Below the pieces are notes generated by a model, which worked only from the letters and a program-made list of their open reading frames with translations, was not told where the DNA came from and ran no database searches. A DNA stretch of 64,000 nucleotides from Klebsiella aerogenes (GTDB lineage: Bacteria > Pseudomonadota > Gammaproteobacteria > Enterobacterales > Enterobacteriaceae): positions 4,400,422 through 4,464,421 of the forward strand of contig CP119076.1 in assembly GCA_029027985.1 (NCBI GenBank), in the 5' to 3' direction. Positions 1-9,986 of this stretch are shown one piece after another. The first letter of the stretch is position 1, and the number at the start of each line of letters is the position of its first letter. The translations under genes and the position numbers were made by a program.

Positions 1-178
1 CGGCGACGTAACGACGCACCAGCAGCATGGCGTTCTGCGCCGCTTTCAGCTCGCATACCATGTGGTCGGTCAGCAACAGTGGCAGGTTTTGCGGTTTACG
101 GGCTTCGTCAATCCACGCCTGCGGCGTCCGGCAGTGGAGAAAATCTAAAATCGGGGAGAGTATTTGCGGGTAATCCAT
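1..178 (-). CDS. miaE: tRNA-(ms2io6A37) hydroxylase MiaE, N-terminal part (cut by window edge)
   Basis: Only the first 59 codons lie in the window, read leftwards from the ATG at 176-178. The protein begins MDYPQILSPILDFLHC and continues through TPQAWIDEARKPQNLPLLL, which I recognise as the start of Salmonella MiaE. MiaE is a diiron monooxygenase that hydroxylates the isopentenyl group of 2-methylthio-N6-isopentenyl-adenosine at tRNA position 37. The iron ligands lie outside the window. Its place beside rraB and argI matches Salmonella; E. coli K-12 lacks the gene, so this separates the source from E. coli. Confidence 0.85.
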   Translation of the reverse strand, partial: MDYPQILSPILDFLHCRTPQAWIDEARKPQNLPLLLTDHMVCELKAAQNAMLLVRRYVA

Positions 179-246
179 TGAAGCTCCAACGGGTATATAC
201 GGCGGCAGGCGCCGCCGTATCCGTATACGACTTATCCGTGCACGAC

Positions 247-672
247 TTAGTGGCGTACGCCGGTGTCGTCTTCGTCAATTAAATCTTCGTCATCTTCGCC
301 GTCATCGTCTTCGCCGTTCGGGTCTTCGTAGTAAGTGCCCCAACCGTCATACTCGACGTCGAATTTTTCCGCCAGGTTCATCAGCTGTTCAACCTGGGCG
401 TCGATAAGCTCAGCGTTCAGCGCGCTTTCGCTCAGGATATCGCAGCAAATCACCACCTCGCCTTCTTCTACTTCCAGCTCTTCCGGCTCAGTGACTTCAT
501 AACCCATCTTGAAGGCCTCTACCGCCATTTTTTCCAACGTCTCGAAATCGTCGGCAGAGAGATGATGCTCAATGGTATACAGCGCGTCCGGATCGCTGCC
601 GTCTTCGAGCAGCTCTTCGATAATCAGACGCGTTTCCTCACGCTGTTCTTCCAGTAGTTCCGGGTTTGCCAT
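247..672 (-). CDS. rraB: RNase E activity regulator RraB
   Basis: 141 codons beginning [15 protein letters not shown], very close to E. coli RraB (YjgD, 138 aa). RraB binds the C-terminal scaffold of RNase E and changes which transcripts are degraded. The protein is strongly acidic and ends in a run of Asp/Glu (roughly residues 115-140, [12 protein letters not shown] then DEDDTGVRH), which is typical. The open frame extends upstream to 783, but the family N-terminus fixes the ATG at 670-672. It diverges from argI, and the shared gap holds the ARG boxes. Confidence 0.93.
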   Translation of the reverse strand: MANPELLEEQREETRLIIEELLEDGSDPDALYTIEHHLSADDFETLEKMAVEAFKMGYEVTEPEELEVEEGEVVICCDILSESALNAELIDAQVEQLMNLAEKFDVEYDGWGTYYEDPNGEDDDGEDDEDLIDEDDTGVRH

Positions 673-770
673 GGCTCGTTCCTCATAATGTGCGGCAGAT
701 ACTCCTATTGTCACATACCGCCGTGATTGCCTCCACCTTCTGTGTAAAAGATTTCTTACCCGGGGTTGCA

Positions 771-809
771 AATGAATATTCATACATATAAAGTGAATTT
801 TAATTCAAT
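771..809 (+). promoter_or_regulatory. Two tandem ARG boxes (ArgR operator) before argI
   Basis: The downstream 18-bp box at 792-809 has the perfect core TGAATTTTAATTCA (794-807). A second, weaker box at 771-788 has core TGAATATTCATACA. They are separated by 3 bp, the standard ArgR hexamer arrangement. A TTGCAA at 766-771 and TATAAA at 787-792 suggest the argI promoter overlaps the boxes, so arginine-bound ArgR would block RNA polymerase. Seen in the sequence; regulation inferred from E. coli argI. Confidence 0.85.
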
Positions 810-835
810 AGTGGCGTTAGCCAGGTGAGGGAATG

Positions 836-1843
836 ATGACCGCGTTATATCAGAAACATTTCTTGAGATTACTTGATTTTACTGCTGCAGAAATTACCGG
901 CCTGGTCGATCTGGCCGCTCAGTTGAAAGCCGATAAGAAAAACGGCATAGAAGCCCAGAAACTTACGGGCAAAAACATCGCGCTCATCTTCGAAAAAGAC
1001 TCCACTCGTACACGATGCTCTTTCGAAGTTGCCGCATATGACCAGGGCGCGCGCGTGACCTATCTCGGTTCCAGCGGCAGTCAAATCGGCCATAAAGAAT
1101 CGATGAAAGATACCGCCCGCGTGCTGGGCCGCATGTATGACGGTATTCAGTACCGCGGCTATGGCCAGGAGCTGGTGGAAACCCTGGCGGAATACGCTGG
1201 CGTGCCGGTATGGAACGGCCTGACCGATGAGTTTCACCCCACCCAGTTGCTGGCTGACCTGCTGACCATGAAAGAGCATCTGCCGGGCAAAGCGTTTAAT
1301 GAGATGACGCTGGTCTATGCTGGCGATGCGCGTAATAACATGGGCAATTCAATGCTGGAAGCCGCCGCGCTGACCGGGTTGGATCTGCGCCTTGTCGCGC
1401 CGAAAGCCTGCTGGCCGGAAGCCGGGTTAGTGGCTGAATGCAGCGCGCTCGCGAAGCAGCGCGGCGGAAATATTACCCTGACGGAAGATATCGCTGCCGG
1501 GGTGAACGGCGCCGATTTCATTTATACCGATGTGTGGGTGTCGATGGGCGAGCCGAAGGAAAAATGGGCAGAGCGTATCGCCCTGCTGCGCGGTTTCCAG
1601 GTGAACAAAGCGATGATGCAGTTGACCGGCAACCCGCAGGTAAAATTCCTCCATTGCCTGCCAGCGTTCCACGACGATCAAACCACCCTCGGCAAGCAGA
1701 TGGCGGCGGAATATGGGCTGCACGGCGGAATGGAAGTCACCGATGAAGTATTTGAATCGCCCGCAAGCATCGTGTTCGATCAGGCGGAAAACCGGATGCA
1801 CACCATCAAAGCGGTGATGGTGGCGACGCTCGGGAAACCGTGA
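836..1843 (+). CDS. argI: Ornithine carbamoyltransferase
   Basis: Cytosolic trimeric enzyme that makes citrulline from ornithine and carbamoyl phosphate, step six of arginine synthesis. The carbamoyl-phosphate motif STRTR lies near residue 55, the ornithine-side HCLPAF motif near residue 270, and FHPTQ near 132. The length of 335 aa matches E. coli ArgI (334). Two ATGs adjoin at 833 and 836. I prefer 836 because the GAGGG at 827-831 sits too close to 833. Expression should be repressed by arginine through the upstream ARG boxes. Confidence 0.95.
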   Translation: MTALYQKHFLRLLDFTAAEITGLVDLAAQLKADKKNGIEAQKLTGKNIALIFEKDSTRTRCSFEVAAYDQGARVTYLGSSGSQIGHKESMKDTARVLGRMYDGIQYRGYGQELVETLAEYAGVPVWNGLTDEFHPTQLLADLLTMKEHLPGKAFNEMTLVYAGDARNNMGNSMLEAAALTGLDLRLVAPKACWPEAGLVAECSALAKQRGGNITLTEDIAAGVNGADFIYTDVWVSMGEPKEKWAERIALLRGFQVNKAMMQLTGNPQVKFLHCLPAFHDDQTTLGKQMAAEYGLHGGMEVTDEVFESPASIVFDQAENRMHTIKAVMVATLGKP

Positions 1844-1859
1844 TTGTCCTGCCGTCGAT

Positions 1860-1887
1860 TCCCGGATGGCGCGACGCCTATCCGGGA
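1860..1887. repeat. REP-like palindrome between argI and tabA
   Basis: TCCCGGAT ... ATCCGGGA can fold into a stem closed by an 8-bp inverted repeat, with the GC-rich asymmetric centre typical of REP elements. It sits between two convergent genes, where REPs are common and may protect mRNA 3' ends. Confidence 0.7.
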
Positions 1888-1899
1888 TAGCGGAACGTT

Positions 1900-2379
<480 letters not shown>

Positions 2380-2492
2380 TCATTTTTGTTTTTATACGCC
2401 GCTTAGCGCTGCCATACCATATTTTTATCACGGTTTTTTGCGCTGGCGCAGCCTCAGGAAAGCAAACGTTTTCCTGATTGTGGATTAATCGC

Positions 2493-2520
2493 TTGATTGC
2501 TCATCAAAGCTGCGTATAAT
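2493..2520 (+). promoter_or_regulatory. pyrL-pyrBI promoter
   Basis: A perfect -10 TATAAT at 2515-2520 has a TTGATT -35 at 2493-2498 with 16-bp spacing. Transcription would start about 2527, some 20 nt before pyrL. Confidence 0.75.
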
Positions 2521-2545
2521 GCCAGCCGTTTTGCCGGGAGGAAAT

Positions 2546-2653
2546 ATGGCCAATTGCGTACGACATTGCTGTGTCTTACCGCGTCTGAAAGCAGACGCTG
2601 GCCTGGCGTTTTTCTTTCCGTTGCTCAATGAATTCTCGAAGCCCCTTATTTAA
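2546..2653 (+). CDS. pyrL: pyrBI operon leader peptide
   Basis: 35-codon frame (MANCVRHCCVLPRLKADAGL, then AFFFPLLNEFSKPLI) after GGGAGG at 2535-2540. It resembles E. coli PyrL in its CVRH start, VLPRLK core and FFFP run. The peptide itself probably has no function; its translation couples to RNA polymerase pausing in the U-rich tract near 2607-2617. When UTP is scarce the ribosome closes on the paused polymerase and stops the attenuator at 2640-2667 from forming. The stop codon lies inside the terminator stem, as expected. Confidence 0.9.
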   Translation: MANCVRHCCVLPRLKADAGLAFFFPLLNEFSKPLI

Positions 2654-2667
2654 GGGGCTTTTTTTTT
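2640..2667 (+). terminator. pyrBI attenuator (intrinsic terminator)
   Basis: A stem made by AGCCCCTTA and TAAGGGGCT (2640-2659) with a 2-nt loop is followed by nine T residues (2659-2667). It lies between pyrL and pyrB and is the UTP-sensitive attenuator known from E. coli. Confidence 0.93.
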
Positions 2668-2689
2668 GCTCAGGCGTCAGGAGATAAGC

Positions 2690-3625
2690 ATGGCTAACCC
2701 GCTGTATCAAAAACATATCATTTCCATAAACGATCTCAGCCGCGAAGACCTCGAACTGGTGCTGGCGACGGCGGCAAAGCTGAAAGCCAACCCGCAACCC
2801 GAGCTACTGAAGCATAAGGTTATCGCCAGCTGTTTCTTTGAAGCCTCGACCCGTACCCGTCTCTCTTTTGAAACGGCGATGCACCGCCTGGGCGCCAGCG
2901 TCGTCGGCTTCTCCGACAGCAGCAACACGTCGCTGGGCAAGAAAGGCGAAACCCTGGCCGATACCATTTCGGTCATCAGCACCTACGTCGACGCCATCGT
3001 GATGCGCCACCCACAGGAAGGCGCCGCGCGCCTGGCGACCGAGTTCTCCGGCGGCATTCCGGTCCTCAACGCTGGCGACGGTGCCAACCAGCATCCGACG
3101 CAAACCCTGCTCGACCTGTTCACGATTCAGGAAACTCAGGGGCGCCTCGAGAATCTCAACGTGGCTATGGTCGGCGATCTGAAATATGGCCGTACCGTAC
3201 ACTCGTTGACCCAGGCGCTGGCGAAATTCAACGGCAACCGTTTCTACTTCATCGCCCCGGACGCGCTGGCGATGCCGCAGTACATTCTCGATATGCTGGA
3301 CGAAAAAGGCATCGCCTGGAGCCTGCATAGCGCCATCGACGAAGTGATGGAAGAGGTCGATATCCTGTACATGACACGCGTGCAGAAAGAGCGTCTGGAT
3401 CCATCGGAATACGCCAACGTGAAGGCGCAATTTATCCTGCGCGCCGCCGACCTCGAAGGCGCGCGCGCCAACATGAAGGTGCTACACCCGCTGCCGCGCA
3501 TTGATGAAATCACCACCGATGTCGATAAAACGCCGCACGCCTGGTACTTCCAGCAGGCCGGCAACGGCATCTTCGCCCGCCAGGCGTTACTGGCACTGGT
3601 ACTGAATAGCGAGCTGGCACTGTAA
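2690..3625 (+). CDS. pyrB: Aspartate carbamoyltransferase catalytic chain
   Basis: 311 aa, the E. coli length, starting [17 protein letters not shown]. It condenses aspartate with carbamoyl phosphate, the committed step of pyrimidine synthesis, in a holoenzyme of two catalytic trimers and three PyrI dimers. The carbamoyl-phosphate motif STRTRLSFE lies near residue 53, HPTQ near 135 and HPLPR near 265. An upstream in-frame ATG at 2666 falls inside the attenuator and is rejected; the SD AGGAG is at 2677-2681. Cotranscribed with pyrI 13 bp downstream. Confidence 0.97.
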   Translation: MANPLYQKHIISINDLSREDLELVLATAAKLKANPQPELLKHKVIASCFFEASTRTRLSFETAMHRLGASVVGFSDSSNTSLGKKGETLADTISVISTYVDAIVMRHPQEGAARLATEFSGGIPVLNAGDGANQHPTQTLLDLFTIQETQGRLENLNVAMVGDLKYGRTVHSLTQALAKFNGNRFYFIAPDALAMPQYILDMLDEKGIAWSLHSAIDEVMEEVDILYMTRVQKERLDPSEYANVKAQFILRAADLEGARANMKVLHPLPRIDEITTDVDKTPHAWYFQQAGNGIFARQALLALVLNSELAL

Positions 3626-3638
3626 GGGGGAATGAGAA

Positions 3639-4100
3639 ATGACACACGACAATAAACTGCAAGTAGAAGCCATTAAACGCGGCACCGTGATCGACCATAT
3701 CCCGGCACAGGTCGGCTTCAAGCTGTTAACCCTGTTCAAGCTCACCGAAACCGACCAGCGCATTACCATCGGCCTGAACCTGCCATCCGGCGAGATGGGG
3801 CGTAAGGACTTGATCAAGATTGAGAATACTTTCCTGACCGACGAGCAAGTCAATCAGCTGGCGCTGTATGCGCCGCAGGCGACGGTTAACCGCATCGACG
3901 ATTACGAAGTGGTGGGTAAATCCCGCCCGAATCTGCCGGAGCGCATTAACAGCGTGCTGGTCTGCCCGAACAGCAACTGTATCAGCCACGCTGAGCCAGT
4001 CTCCTCCAGTTTTGCAGTGAAAAAACGCGCCGATGACATTGCACTCAAATGCAAATACTGTGAAAAAGAGTTTTCCCATTATGTGGTGCTGGCCAATTAA
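3639..4100 (+). CDS. pyrI: Aspartate carbamoyltransferase regulatory chain
   Basis: 153 aa, identical in length to E. coli PyrI. The N-terminal domain binds the allosteric effectors CTP and ATP; the C-terminal zinc domain contacts PyrB. The four zinc cysteines are visible in CPNSNC (about residues 109-114) and CKYC (about 138-141). It follows pyrB with its own SD (AAGGGGG). The enzyme is therefore expected to show CTP feedback inhibition. Confidence 0.97.
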   Translation: MTHDNKLQVEAIKRGTVIDHIPAQVGFKLLTLFKLTETDQRITIGLNLPSGEMGRKDLIKIENTFLTDEQVNQLALYAPQATVNRIDDYEVVGKSRPNLPERINSVLVCPNSNCISHAEPVSSSFAVKKRADDIALKCKYCEKEFSHYVVLAN

Positions 4101-4106
4101 TTGCGG

Positions 4107-4135
4107 TTGGTATTAATAACACGCCTCCCTATAAT
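4107..4135 (+). promoter_or_regulatory. ridA promoter
   Basis: TTGGTA at 4107-4112 and a perfect TATAAT at 4130-4135, spaced 17 bp, lie in the 73-bp gap after pyrI. ridA can thus be transcribed independently of pyrBI. Confidence 0.7.
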
Positions 4136-4173
4136 GGCTACGACCTAATTACTGCAGTTCATCTGGAGATATT

Positions 4174-4560
4174 ATGAGCAAAACTATTGCGACGGAAAAT
4201 GCACCAGCAGCTATTGGCCCATACGTACAAGGTGTTGATCTGGGTAGCATGATCATCACTTCCGGCCAGATCCCAGTAGACCCAAAAACCGGCAGCGTGT
4301 CGGAAGATGTCGCCGCGCAGGCGCGTCAGTCTCTGGACAACGTGAAAGCTATCGTTGAAGCCGCTGGCCTGAAAGTGGGCGATATCGTGAAAACCACCGT
4401 TTTCGTGAAAGATCTGAACGATTTCGCCACCGTGAATGCCGCGTATGAAGCCTTCTTCACCGAGCATAACGCCACTTTCCCGGCGCGTTCCTGCGTGGAA
4501 GTCGCGCGTCTGCCGAAAGACGTGAAGATTGAGATTGAAGCTATCGCGATCCGTCGCTAA
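4174..4560 (+). CDS. ridA: 2-iminobutanoate/2-iminopropanoate deaminase RidA
   Basis: 128 aa of the YjgF/YER057c/UK114 family. RidA hydrolyses reactive enamine/imine intermediates released by PLP enzymes such as threonine dehydratase, so it protects branched-chain amino acid and other PLP pathways. Family features include IGPYVQG near residue 13, SGQIP near 30 and RSCVEVARLPKDVKIEIE near the C-terminus; the Arg in this last block contacts the imino acid carboxylate in known structures. Start ATG at 4174 after GGAG. It forms trimers in relatives. Confidence 0.95.
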   Translation: MSKTIATENAPAAIGPYVQGVDLGSMIITSGQIPVDPKTGSVSEDVAAQARQSLDNVKAIVEAAGLKVGDIVKTTVFVKDLNDFATVNAAYEAFFTEHNATFPARSCVEVARLPKDVKIEIEAIAIRR

Positions 4561-4571
4561 TCGCTTCTCTG

Positions 4572-4612
4572 CCCTCACCCCAGGCGCGCGAGCGGCCTTC
4601 TCGGGGTGAGGG
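4572..4612. terminator. Hairpin between convergent ridA and GH20 gene
   Basis: CCCTCACCCC (4572-4581) pairs perfectly with GGGGTGAGGG (4603-4612). There is no good T run on the plus side, while on the minus side the flank is GC-rich. It could act as a weak bidirectional terminator or mRNA end barrier. Confidence 0.5.
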
Positions 4613-4619
4613 AAATGCC

Positions 4620-7013
4620 CTATTTTATCTTCGTTGCCCGCAGCAATTTCTCCAGCGGATAGACCGCCGCAATCACCAATTCATCCTGCGTTTTCGCCGC
4701 CGTATCCAGTTGTGCCTGAATCGAGGCGTACTCTTTATCGTCCAGCGTCCCCTGTCGCGCTACCAGATCGGTCAAGCGCAGACCCAAACTCGCCAGCTTA
4801 TCGACCTGCTGCGCCACCGGTTTGATCGCCGCCAGCTGATAATTATTGTCGGTCAGCGCCAGCGCATCGCCGCCGTTGTTCTGCCAGCGGGTAAAGACGT
4901 GGCGCAGCGCATCGGCGCTCTCGCTATCTTCGGCGTCGCTGATGAGCCGCTCCGCCCAGCGATTCAGGCTGCGCACGGTGTCGCTTTCCGCCGGCAGCGC
5001 ATCGGCTAACCGGTTAAGCGGTTCAAACTGATGATAATGATCCGCCTGGAATTTCAGGTGCTGGCGGGTGTAGTAATGCGCCGGTTCCAGCGCCTCGGCA
5101 AGGATCTGCAGCGCCAGCGTATGGCTGCTGTTCGCCAGACGGGTGAACTGCTCCAGCTGTTGAGTATGCTGCTGCAGGCCGACGGAGACCGTTGACCAAC
5201 TGTCTATCGCCTGCAGGCGCTGGTACATATTGTCGCTATCTGTGACATCCTGCGCCGACCACAGCCGCTCCGCCACCGCGAAGGCCCGCGGCCACAGCTT
5301 GATGTCAATCACCGGCGCAGCGATATTTTCCGCCCACAGCGCCGCCTCGCCGCCGAGCAGATTCTTCTGCTGCTGCGCGTCGGGCACTGTCGGCTGGATG
5401 CCCTGTGGTACAGCATCCAGGCGCTTGCCGTCAATCGGATAGCGGGTGTTGCCAAGCAGGAAGTAACCGCCGAGCTTATCGGCGTTGATGGTCAGCACCG
5501 GGCGCGTTTCCCCCATCCAGGTATCGACGCTGAACGTCACCTGATCGTCGCTCAACCATTCGATATCCTGCACCGCACGGCGAGATTTACCTTTGAAATC
5601 AATAAAGCCTCGCCAACCGCTATCGCCCTTGACCAGCGTAAAGCTGCCCTCAACGGCGCTGCCCTTCAGGCGCGGCATCGAGAACTGCCAGCTCTGGGCG
5701 CTGTCGCTATCGGTAATCGTATCCACACCATTGAGCCCCTGCGGGATGACTTCATTGCGATAGTGGTAGGCGGTGTACTGCGGCTGGTCGAGGTAAAAAC
5801 CGGTGGAGAGAATGCCGCGATAGCCGTTTTTGGCGACCTCGCCTAACGCATCCTGCCCCTGCCAGGACTGAATCAGAATGCTTTTCGGTAAATCAGGGTG
5901 GTAGATTTCATCCCAGCCGACCATTTGCCGGTGGTGTTTTTCGAGGAGGGTCTCCAGCCGTCGGTTAAAGTACGCCTGCAGCGCGTGGCTATCCGCCAGT
6001 CCTTTCTCTTTGAGGAATTTTTGAATGGCCGGGTTGGCGCGCCATTGGCTGTCATCGACCTCATCGCCGCCGATATGCAGATACGGATCGGGGAAAATCG
6101 CCGCCAGTTCGCTGACCATGGCTTCCGCAAACGCGTAGGTCGCTTCCTTCGTCGGGTCGAGCACCGGCTTCAGTACGCCCCAATGGCGTTCCATCGAATA
6201 GGGCCCTGGCGCGCTCATGAGCTCCGGATAAGCCACGGCGATCGCCGAGGCGTGGCCCGGCATGTCAATTTCCGGCACCACGCGGATGCCGCGTTCGGCC
6301 GCATAGCGCACAATCTCTTTCATCTGCGCCTGGGTGTAAAACAGGCCGTCGCTGGCCTGTTGCTGCAGCTTCGGATAACGGCTGGACGCGAAGCGCCAGC
6401 CCTGATCGTCGGTCAAGTGCCAGTGCAGCACGTTCAGTTTCGCCGCCGCCATGCCGTCAATCTGCCGCTTAATAGCCGCCAGCGGCATAAAGTGGCGTGC
6501 GGAATCCAACAGCAATCCACGCCATGGGAAACGCGGCGCATCATCAATGGTGACATAAGGGATCGTCGTGCCGTCAGGGCCGTTTTGCACCAGTTGCAGC
6601 AGCGTTTCCATGCCGCGCAGCGCACCGAAGCGGGTATTGGCCTTCAGGATCGCGCCATTGGCGTTGACCGTGAGTTGATAACTTTCGTCGCTATCCGGCT
6701 GCGGCAGAAAAGGCACCTTTTTGCCGATCATCACGCTGATCGTCGGGTTTTTCGCCGGAGTGAGCTGCGGATGTAATATCCAACCGGTTTGCCGCGCGAG
6801 GCGTTCACGCCAGCGGCTAGCGGCATCACCCAGATCATCACCGCTGATATTGAGCGTCAGCTGATTATTCAACGCCAACGCCCCCTGCGCCTGTGGGCGT
6901 TCGACATGAGCGGGCCACGGCATCAACGGCAGTTCCCCTGCCGGGGCGGCAAGCGCCATACCGCTGAGTAATATTCCGCTGGTCAGCAGACTGTAACGCA
7001 CGGTGTTAAGCAT
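4620..7013 (-). CDS. Secreted beta-N-acetylhexosaminidase, GH20
   Basis: 797 aa. Residues 1-22 form a signal peptide (MLNTVRYSLL, hydrophobic core, ALA cleavage site). A GH20 N-terminal helper domain follows (about 25-150), then the TIM-barrel catalytic domain with WRGLLLDSARHF, LNVLHWHLTDDQGW and the catalytic Asp-Glu pair in HIGGDEVDD (about residue 317). The roughly 200 C-terminal residues are helical. It should remove terminal GlcNAc/GalNAc from chitobiose or glycan ends in the periplasm or outside. An upstream frame to 7082 is rejected because GGAAAA precedes the ATG at 7013. This gene replaces the bdcR/bdcA genes found beside ridA in E. coli. Which beta-hexosaminide is the natural substrate cannot be read from sequence. 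Confidence 0.88.
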   Translation of the reverse strand: MLNTVRYSLLTSGILLSGMALAAPAGELPLMPWPAHVERPQAQGALALNNQLTLNISGDDLGDAASRWRERLARQTGWILHPQLTPAKNPTISVMIGKKVPFLPQPDSDESYQLTVNANGAILKANTRFGALRGMETLLQLVQNGPDGTTIPYVTIDDAPRFPWRGLLLDSARHFMPLAAIKRQIDGMAAAKLNVLHWHLTDDQGWRFASSRYPKLQQQASDGLFYTQAQMKEIVRYAAERGIRVVPEIDMPGHASAIAVAYPELMSAPGPYSMERHWGVLKPVLDPTKEATYAFAEAMVSELAAIFPDPYLHIGGDEVDDSQWRANPAIQKFLKEKGLADSHALQAYFNRRLETLLEKHHRQMVGWDEIYHPDLPKSILIQSWQGQDALGEVAKNGYRGILSTGFYLDQPQYTAYHYRNEVIPQGLNGVDTITDSDSAQSWQFSMPRLKGSAVEGSFTLVKGDSGWRGFIDFKGKSRRAVQDIEWLSDDQVTFSVDTWMGETRPVLTINADKLGGYFLLGNTRYPIDGKRLDAVPQGIQPTVPDAQQQKNLLGGEAALWAENIAAPVIDIKLWPRAFAVAERLWSAQDVTDSDNMYQRLQAIDSWSTVSVGLQQHTQQLEQFTRLANSSHTLALQILAEALEPAHYYTRQHLKFQADHYHQFEPLNRLADALPAESDTVRSLNRWAERLISDAEDSESADALRHVFTRWQNNGGDALALTDNNYQLAAIKPVAQQVDKLASLGLRLTDLVARQGTLDDKEYASIQAQLDTAAKTQDELVIAAVYPLEKLLRATKIK

Positions 7014-7169
7014 CAGTTTTCCTTTTATGACGGGCCAAAAAAAGCAAAACATTTGGTTAACATGCAGGCAAAAGTGCGTCAATACATCGCGATGACGGGC
7101 TTCACAACTTGATGAGATTTAAGAGAAATACCAGTACGCCTCTCTCCCACCGGAAGAGAGGCGACATGA

Positions 7170-9878
7170 TTACTGCCAGCCGTAACGGCGGCTATAGAAA
7201 CCTTTCACGGTCTGGGTCAACACCATATAGCCTGCCAGGATCGCCACCAGCCATGGGAAATAATCCAACGGCAACGCCTGCAGCTGCAGGTAGCCCGCCA
7301 GCGGCGAGAACGGCAGCGCGATACCGACCGCCATCACCACCAGCGTCATCGCAAATAGCGGCCAGGCAGCGCGACTCTGCACGAACGGAATACGGCGGGT
7401 ACGGATCATATGCACAATCAACGTTTGCGACAGCAGTCCTTCAATAAACCAGCCGGACTGGAACAGGGTCTGCATCTCGACGCTGTTAGCGTGGAACACC
7501 CACCACATCAAGCCGAAGGTGAGGATATCGAAAATCGAACTGATCGGCCCAAAGAAGACCATAAAGCGCCCGAGATCGGTCGGGTTCCAGCGCTGCGGTT
7601 TACGGATCTGCTCATCATCGACGTTATCGAACGGGATCGCCACCTGAGAGACATCGTACAGCAGGTTCTGAATCAACAGATGCAACGGCAGCATCGGCAG
7701 GAACGGCAGGAAGGCGCTCGCCACCAGCACGCTGAAGACGTTGCCGAAGTTGGAGCTGGCGGTCATTTTGATGTACTTGAGCATGTTGGCGAAGGTGCGG
7801 CGGCCTTCGATAACCCCCTCTTCCAGCACCATCAGGCTCTTTTCCAGCAGGATAATATCCGCCGCCTCGCGGGCGATATCCACCGCGCCGTCAACAGAGA
7901 TGCCAATATCCGCCGCGCGCAGCGCCGGAGCGTCGTTGATACCGTCGCCCATAAAGCCGACCACGTGACCTTCGCGTTTCAGCAGCGTTACAATGCGCTC
8001 TTTATGCAGCGGCGCCAGGCGCGCAAACAGCGTGGTGCGTTTCGCCAGCGCCGCCAGTTCGTCGTCGCTCATGGCTTCAATCTGGCTGCCAATTACCACC
8101 TCACCCGCATCCAGCCCGACTTCATGGCACACTTTCGCCGCCACCAGTTCGCTGTCGCCAGTGAGGATTTTTACCGTGATACCGCTGGCCTTCAGCGCTT
8201 TCAGCGCCGGAGCCGTGGTCTCTTTCGGCGGATCGAGGAAGGCGATGTAGCCCTCAAGGATCAGGTCTGATTCATCCGCGCGCTGGTAGTCGCCTTCACG
8301 CGCTGGCAGGTATTTGGTCGCCACCGCCACCACCCGCAGCCCCTGGCGATTCAGGGTCTCGGTCACCCGGCGGATGCGGCGCAGCATGGTGTCGTCCATC
8401 GGCACAATATCGCCGTTGTAGCGCACCTGGGTCGAAACATTGAGGATCTCCTGTAACGCCCCTTTGCAGATCAGTTGATGCACTTCGCCATGCTCTTTCA
8501 CCACGACCGACATGCGGCGGCGTTCGAAATCGAACGGGATCTCATCCACTTTCTGCCAGCGCTCCGCCAGACCACGAGCGGCATCCAGCTCAACGCCTTC
8601 CAGCACCGCGGTGTCGAGCAGGTTTTTCAGCCCGGTTTGGTAGTGGCTGTTCAGCCAGGCGGTGTGCAGTACGCGCTCGCTGGATTTGCCGGAGACATCG
8701 GTATGGTTCTCCAGCACGATTTTATCCTGAGTCAGGGTGCCGGTTTTATCGGTGCAAAGGATATCCATTGCGCCAAAGTTCTGAATGGCGTCGAGGTGTT
8801 TGACGATAACTTTTTGTTTCGACAACTTCACCGCCCCGCGTGCCAGCGTCGAGGTGACAATCATCGGCAACATTTCCGGCGTCAGGCCGACCGCGACTGA
8901 CAGCGCGAACAGCGCCGCTTCCCACCAGTCGCCTTTGGTGTAGCCGTTAATTAACAGCACCACTGGCGCCATCACCAGCATAAAGCGGATCAACAGCATG
9001 CTGACCCGGCTGATGCCTTTCTGGAAGGCGTTCGGTTCACTTTCTTGTTCGCTAACACGACCAGCCAACTGACCAAACCAGGTGCTGCCGCCGGTGGCGT
9101 AGACAATAGCCTGCGCCGAGCCGCTGACCACGTTGGTCCCCATAAAGCACAGAGTGTCGCACTCCAGCGGATTGCTTTGCAGCGGGTCGCGGCTGCGCGC
9201 CACTTTCTCAACCGGCAGCGATTCGCCAGTCAGCGATGCCTGAGCGACGAACAGATCGCGCGCCTGGAGGATGCGCAGGTCCGCCGGGATCATATCCCCC
9301 GCTGACAACTTGATGATATCTCCCGGCACCAGCTGGTCGATGGGTAGTTCGTGCCAACGGCTTTCGCCCTGCTCGTTGATCACTCGCAGCACCGTCGCGG
9401 TATTACTGACCATCGCTTTCAGCGCATCCGCCGCTTTCGTCGAACGCGCTTCCTGGATGAAGTTAAGCAGCGTGGAGATACCGACCATCAGCGCGATGAC
9501 ACCTGCCGCGAACAGATCCTCGGTGGAATAGGAGACGATGCCGAGCACCGTCAGCAGTAGGTTAAACGGATTGCGGTAGCAGCTCCACAGATGCACCCAC
9601 CACGGCGATGGCTTCTGCGCCGGAATTTGGTTGTCGCCATGCTGGGCGATTTTCGCCGCGACTTCGGCCTCGTTTAGCCCTTCCGGATGGCTATCGAACG
9701 CACGCCAGATTTCCTGCTCATCCATCGCCGCAACGTCCAGACAGCGCTTGCCGAGCGAATCCGGGATCGGCGCGCTGGTCAGGTTACGAGCATCAGGCAG
9801 CGGATCGCGTTGGACTAAACGACGTGGCAGATGGCGGCTAAGCTGCGCGAACAACTGCCGGGTAAAATTTTTCAACAT
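7170..9878 (-). CDS. mgtA: Magnesium-transporting P-type ATPase
   Basis: 902 aa (E. coli MgtA 898). An inner-membrane P3B ATPase that imports Mg2+. In order: cytosolic N-terminus, TM1-2, actuator domain with the TGES loop (about residue 217), TM3-4, phosphorylation motif DKTGTLT, nucleotide domain, hinge GDGINDAP, then six C-terminal membrane segments. The ATG at 9878 (MLKNFTRQLF) is preferred to the upstream codon at 9929 because it follows GGGAC and fits the family. Expression is expected to be controlled by PhoPQ at initiation and by the leader RNA containing mgtL. Confidence 0.96.
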   Translation of the reverse strand: MLKNFTRQLFAQLSRHLPRRLVQRDPLPDARNLTSAPIPDSLGKRCLDVAAMDEQEIWRAFDSHPEGLNEAEVAAKIAQHGDNQIPAQKPSPWWVHLWSCYRNPFNLLLTVLGIVSYSTEDLFAAGVIALMVGISTLLNFIQEARSTKAADALKAMVSNTATVLRVINEQGESRWHELPIDQLVPGDIIKLSAGDMIPADLRILQARDLFVAQASLTGESLPVEKVARSRDPLQSNPLECDTLCFMGTNVVSGSAQAIVYATGGSTWFGQLAGRVSEQESEPNAFQKGISRVSMLLIRFMLVMAPVVLLINGYTKGDWWEAALFALSVAVGLTPEMLPMIVTSTLARGAVKLSKQKVIVKHLDAIQNFGAMDILCTDKTGTLTQDKIVLENHTDVSGKSSERVLHTAWLNSHYQTGLKNLLDTAVLEGVELDAARGLAERWQKVDEIPFDFERRRMSVVVKEHGEVHQLICKGALQEILNVSTQVRYNGDIVPMDDTMLRRIRRVTETLNRQGLRVVAVATKYLPAREGDYQRADESDLILEGYIAFLDPPKETTAPALKALKASGITVKILTGDSELVAAKVCHEVGLDAGEVVIGSQIEAMSDDELAALAKRTTLFARLAPLHKERIVTLLKREGHVVGFMGDGINDAPALRAADIGISVDGAVDIAREAADIILLEKSLMVLEEGVIEGRRTFANMLKYIKMTASSNFGNVFSVLVASAFLPFLPMLPLHLLIQNLLYDVSQVAIPFDNVDDEQIRKPQRWNPTDLGRFMVFFGPISSIFDILTFGLMWWVFHANSVEMQTLFQSGWFIEGLLSQTLIVHMIRTRRIPFVQSRAAWPLFAMTLVVMAVGIALPFSPLAGYLQLQALPLDYFPWLVAILAGYMVLTQTVKGFYSRRYGWQ

Positions 9879-9986
9879 AAACAGTCCCTCCGCGCTCGCG
9901 TGAGCGAACGCAGCGTTACCGACGGGCACGGCAAAACCTTACCTGTCAGGCATTATTTTTATATGGCAGGGACATCGTGGACGTCA

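Noticed and set aside
4710-6776. Long plus-strand open frames opposite the GH20 gene (for example 292 codons at 5898-6776)
   Set aside because: Antisense frames expected in GC-rich coding DNA; compositions rich in Arg/His/Gln and no recognisable domain.
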